A stretch of DNA of 58,717 nucleotides from Arthrobacter sp. MA-N2 (GTDB lineage Bacteria > Actinomycetota > Actinomycetes > Actinomycetales > Micrococcaceae): the NCBI RefSeq assembly GCF_000517125.1, contig NZ_KI912155.1, positions 1,302,107 through 1,360,823 on the forward strand. The letters are read 5' to 3'. The position numbers were made by a program, and so were the translations under genes. Position 1 is the first letter of the stretch. Each line of letters opens with the position of its first letter. Shown here in pieces: positions 57,678-58,717 of the stretch. The notes below the pieces were generated by a model that made no database searches, had not been told where the DNA came from, and saw only the letters and a program-made list of their open reading frames with translations.

Positions 57678-58717
57678 TTATTGTTCGTTTCCTGTGCTGC
57701 AGTGCCCGCCGTTGGCGCCCCGGGTTTCGGTGGGGAGGTTCAGGGTGGGGTTTTGGTTGAAGAAGCCGTGGGGTTCGAGCATGAAGCCGATGTTCTGGCG
57801 GGGCATCACGGGCCAGTCTTCGAGACGGACGACGTGGTGCATGCCGAAGGTGTACCAGACCACGAGGTCCTCATCCACGATGTTCCGGTCCTTTTCGGTC
57901 CAGATATGCAGGCCGTCATCGGCGCCGGTGGACTGGTTCGGGAACTCCCCGGCAGCGAAGCGTTCGGTCCGGTCGTACGCGGTGACCCAGAGGTTGTTCC
58001 GGGCGAACTGGGCGCGTTTGGAAACGTAGGACTCGTCCCCGGCCGCGAGCTGGATGCCATCGGTGGGGATCAACCGGTACGCGACCGGTTCATCGACGAT
58101 GTTCCTGCTCTCGTGGTTGACGATCTTCCAGAACCGGTGCTTGCCCGAATCGGTCTTGCGGATCGCGGCTTTCTCGGTCTCCAGCAAACGATCCACGGCC
58201 ATGAACGCGGTATGGGTCGGGTTCTCCCGGGGGATTTCCATGTCCACTTCGTAAACGGCGTTCTTCACACCATCAAGCTCGAAGTCCATCCGGACGTTGA
58301 ACATGTGCTGGTGGATCGGGGCGTAGAGGCCATCGTTGTTCAGGGACTGCCCGTACGGGCTCTTCTCACCGGGCTTCTGCCCGGCAGTGGAAAGAATACC
58401 GGTGGCCTTGACCAGGAACTCGATGCTCCCGTCAAGGAAAAGGTGCCAGTAGAACGCGTACTCATAGTTCGCGACCGTAGCAATGAAGGAAATCACCAGC
58501 TTCCGGCTGCGCCGGGTCTCGGTGGTGGCCTCACGGAAATCGAAGTGCTTCCACAAAATGGAATCGTCTTCCTCGTGCATGCAGATCGCGTTCTCGATCG
58601 TCCACGGGTTGCCCAGGCTGTCCACGCTATGACCATCGAAGTACCTGATCTCACCCAGGCAGTCACAACCCAGCGTCAGGGAGTTAGCCATGTTACCGAT
58701 GTTGTACTCACCGGAAT
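57678..58717 (-). CDS. Copper-containing primary amine oxidase, C-terminal part
   Basis: The frame is open to the right edge, so only the last 346 or so residues are seen. The TPQ cofactor site is ATVANYEYAF (first Tyr of NYEY). Copper ligands are in HQHMFNVRMD, with a third His in FGMHHVVRLEDWPVMP. The enzyme oxidises primary amines to aldehyde, ammonia and H2O2. The neighbouring DUF5134 gene follows in the same direction 147 bp downstream. Confidence 0.93.
   Translation of the reverse strand, partial: SGEYNIGNMANSLTLGCDCLGEIRYFDGHSVDSLGNPWTIENAICMHEEDDSILWKHFDFREATTETRRSRKLVISFIATVANYEYAFYWHLFLDGSIEFLVKATGILSTAGQKPGEKSPYGQSLNNDGLYAPIHQHMFNVRMDFELDGVKNAVYEVDMEIPRENPTHTAFMAVDRLLETEKAAIRKTDSGKHRFWKIVNHESRNIVDEPVAYRLIPTDGIQLAAGDESYVSKRAQFARNNLWVTAYDRTERFAAGEFPNQSTGADDGLHIWTEKDRNIVDEDLVVWYTFGMHHVVRLEDWPVMPRQNIGFMLEPHGFFNQNPTLNLPTETRGANGGHCSTGNEQ

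Overview
The window is high-GC actinobacterial chromosome, most likely from an Arthrobacter-type genus of the Micrococcaceae. The evidence is the purS-purQ-purL and dnaX-recR-lysC orders, a short SRP RNA beside dnaX, a bifunctional PutA, and many GTG/TTG starts with strong GGAG ribosome sites. It mixes housekeeping genes with a catabolic island and a right-hand region shaped by insertion sequences (IS) and duplication.

Layout. 1-504: end of an IS3-type element. 596-3981: purine genes purS-purQ-purL (minus). 4.3-9.3 kb: secreted ILDTR-repeat protein and a large subtilase. 9.4-10.9 kb: complete IS3-type element. 11.0-14.3 kb: operon with two subtilisin-inhibitor-like genes around a glycosylase-like gene that is split exactly by an ISL3-type IS. 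14.3-15.5 kb: OhrR/MarR regulator, perfect palindromic operator and two related tiny genes. 15.6-26.5 kb: catabolic cluster matching the phosphorylation-initiated 4-cresol (cre) pathway. It holds HD hydrolase, IclR regulator, P450, split PEP-synthase-like aryl phosphate synthase, SDR dehydrogenase, 2Fe-2S ferredoxin, ferredoxin reductase, second HD hydrolase and aldehyde dehydrogenase. 26.6-33.1 kb: lysC, recR, dnaX, SRP RNA, tRNA-Ser(GGA). 33.3-37.8 kb: LysR regulator divergent from putA. 37.9-46.8 kb: MpaB-like oxygenase, MFS transporter with MarR regulator, M23 peptidase, glutathione peroxidase, phosphodiesterase, Stealth phosphotransferase, HAD hydrolase. 46.9-54.4 kb: pfkA and gap remnants, a cupin, and a 1,976-bp inverted duplication. 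Each duplicate arm carries a small cupin and a trimethylamine-monooxygenase-like FMO; a TetR regulator follows. 54.4-56.7 kb: istA remnant, second intact copy of the same ISL3 element, IS256 remnant. 56.8-58.7 kb: DUF5134 membrane protein and the C-terminal part of a copper amine oxidase running off the edge.

How the genes work together. In the cresol cluster the two synthase subunits would phosphorylate the phenol, the P450 with ferredoxin and reductase would oxidise the methyl group, an HD hydrolase would remove phosphate, and the SDR and aldehyde dehydrogenase would finish at 4-hydroxybenzoate. No 4-hydroxybenzoate hydroxylase or ring-cleavage gene is present here. The right-hand region suggests amine oxidation (two FMO copies and an amine oxidase) assembled by recent rearrangement. 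The two ISL3 copies, inverted and each with its own 8-bp target duplication, bracket about 41 kb.
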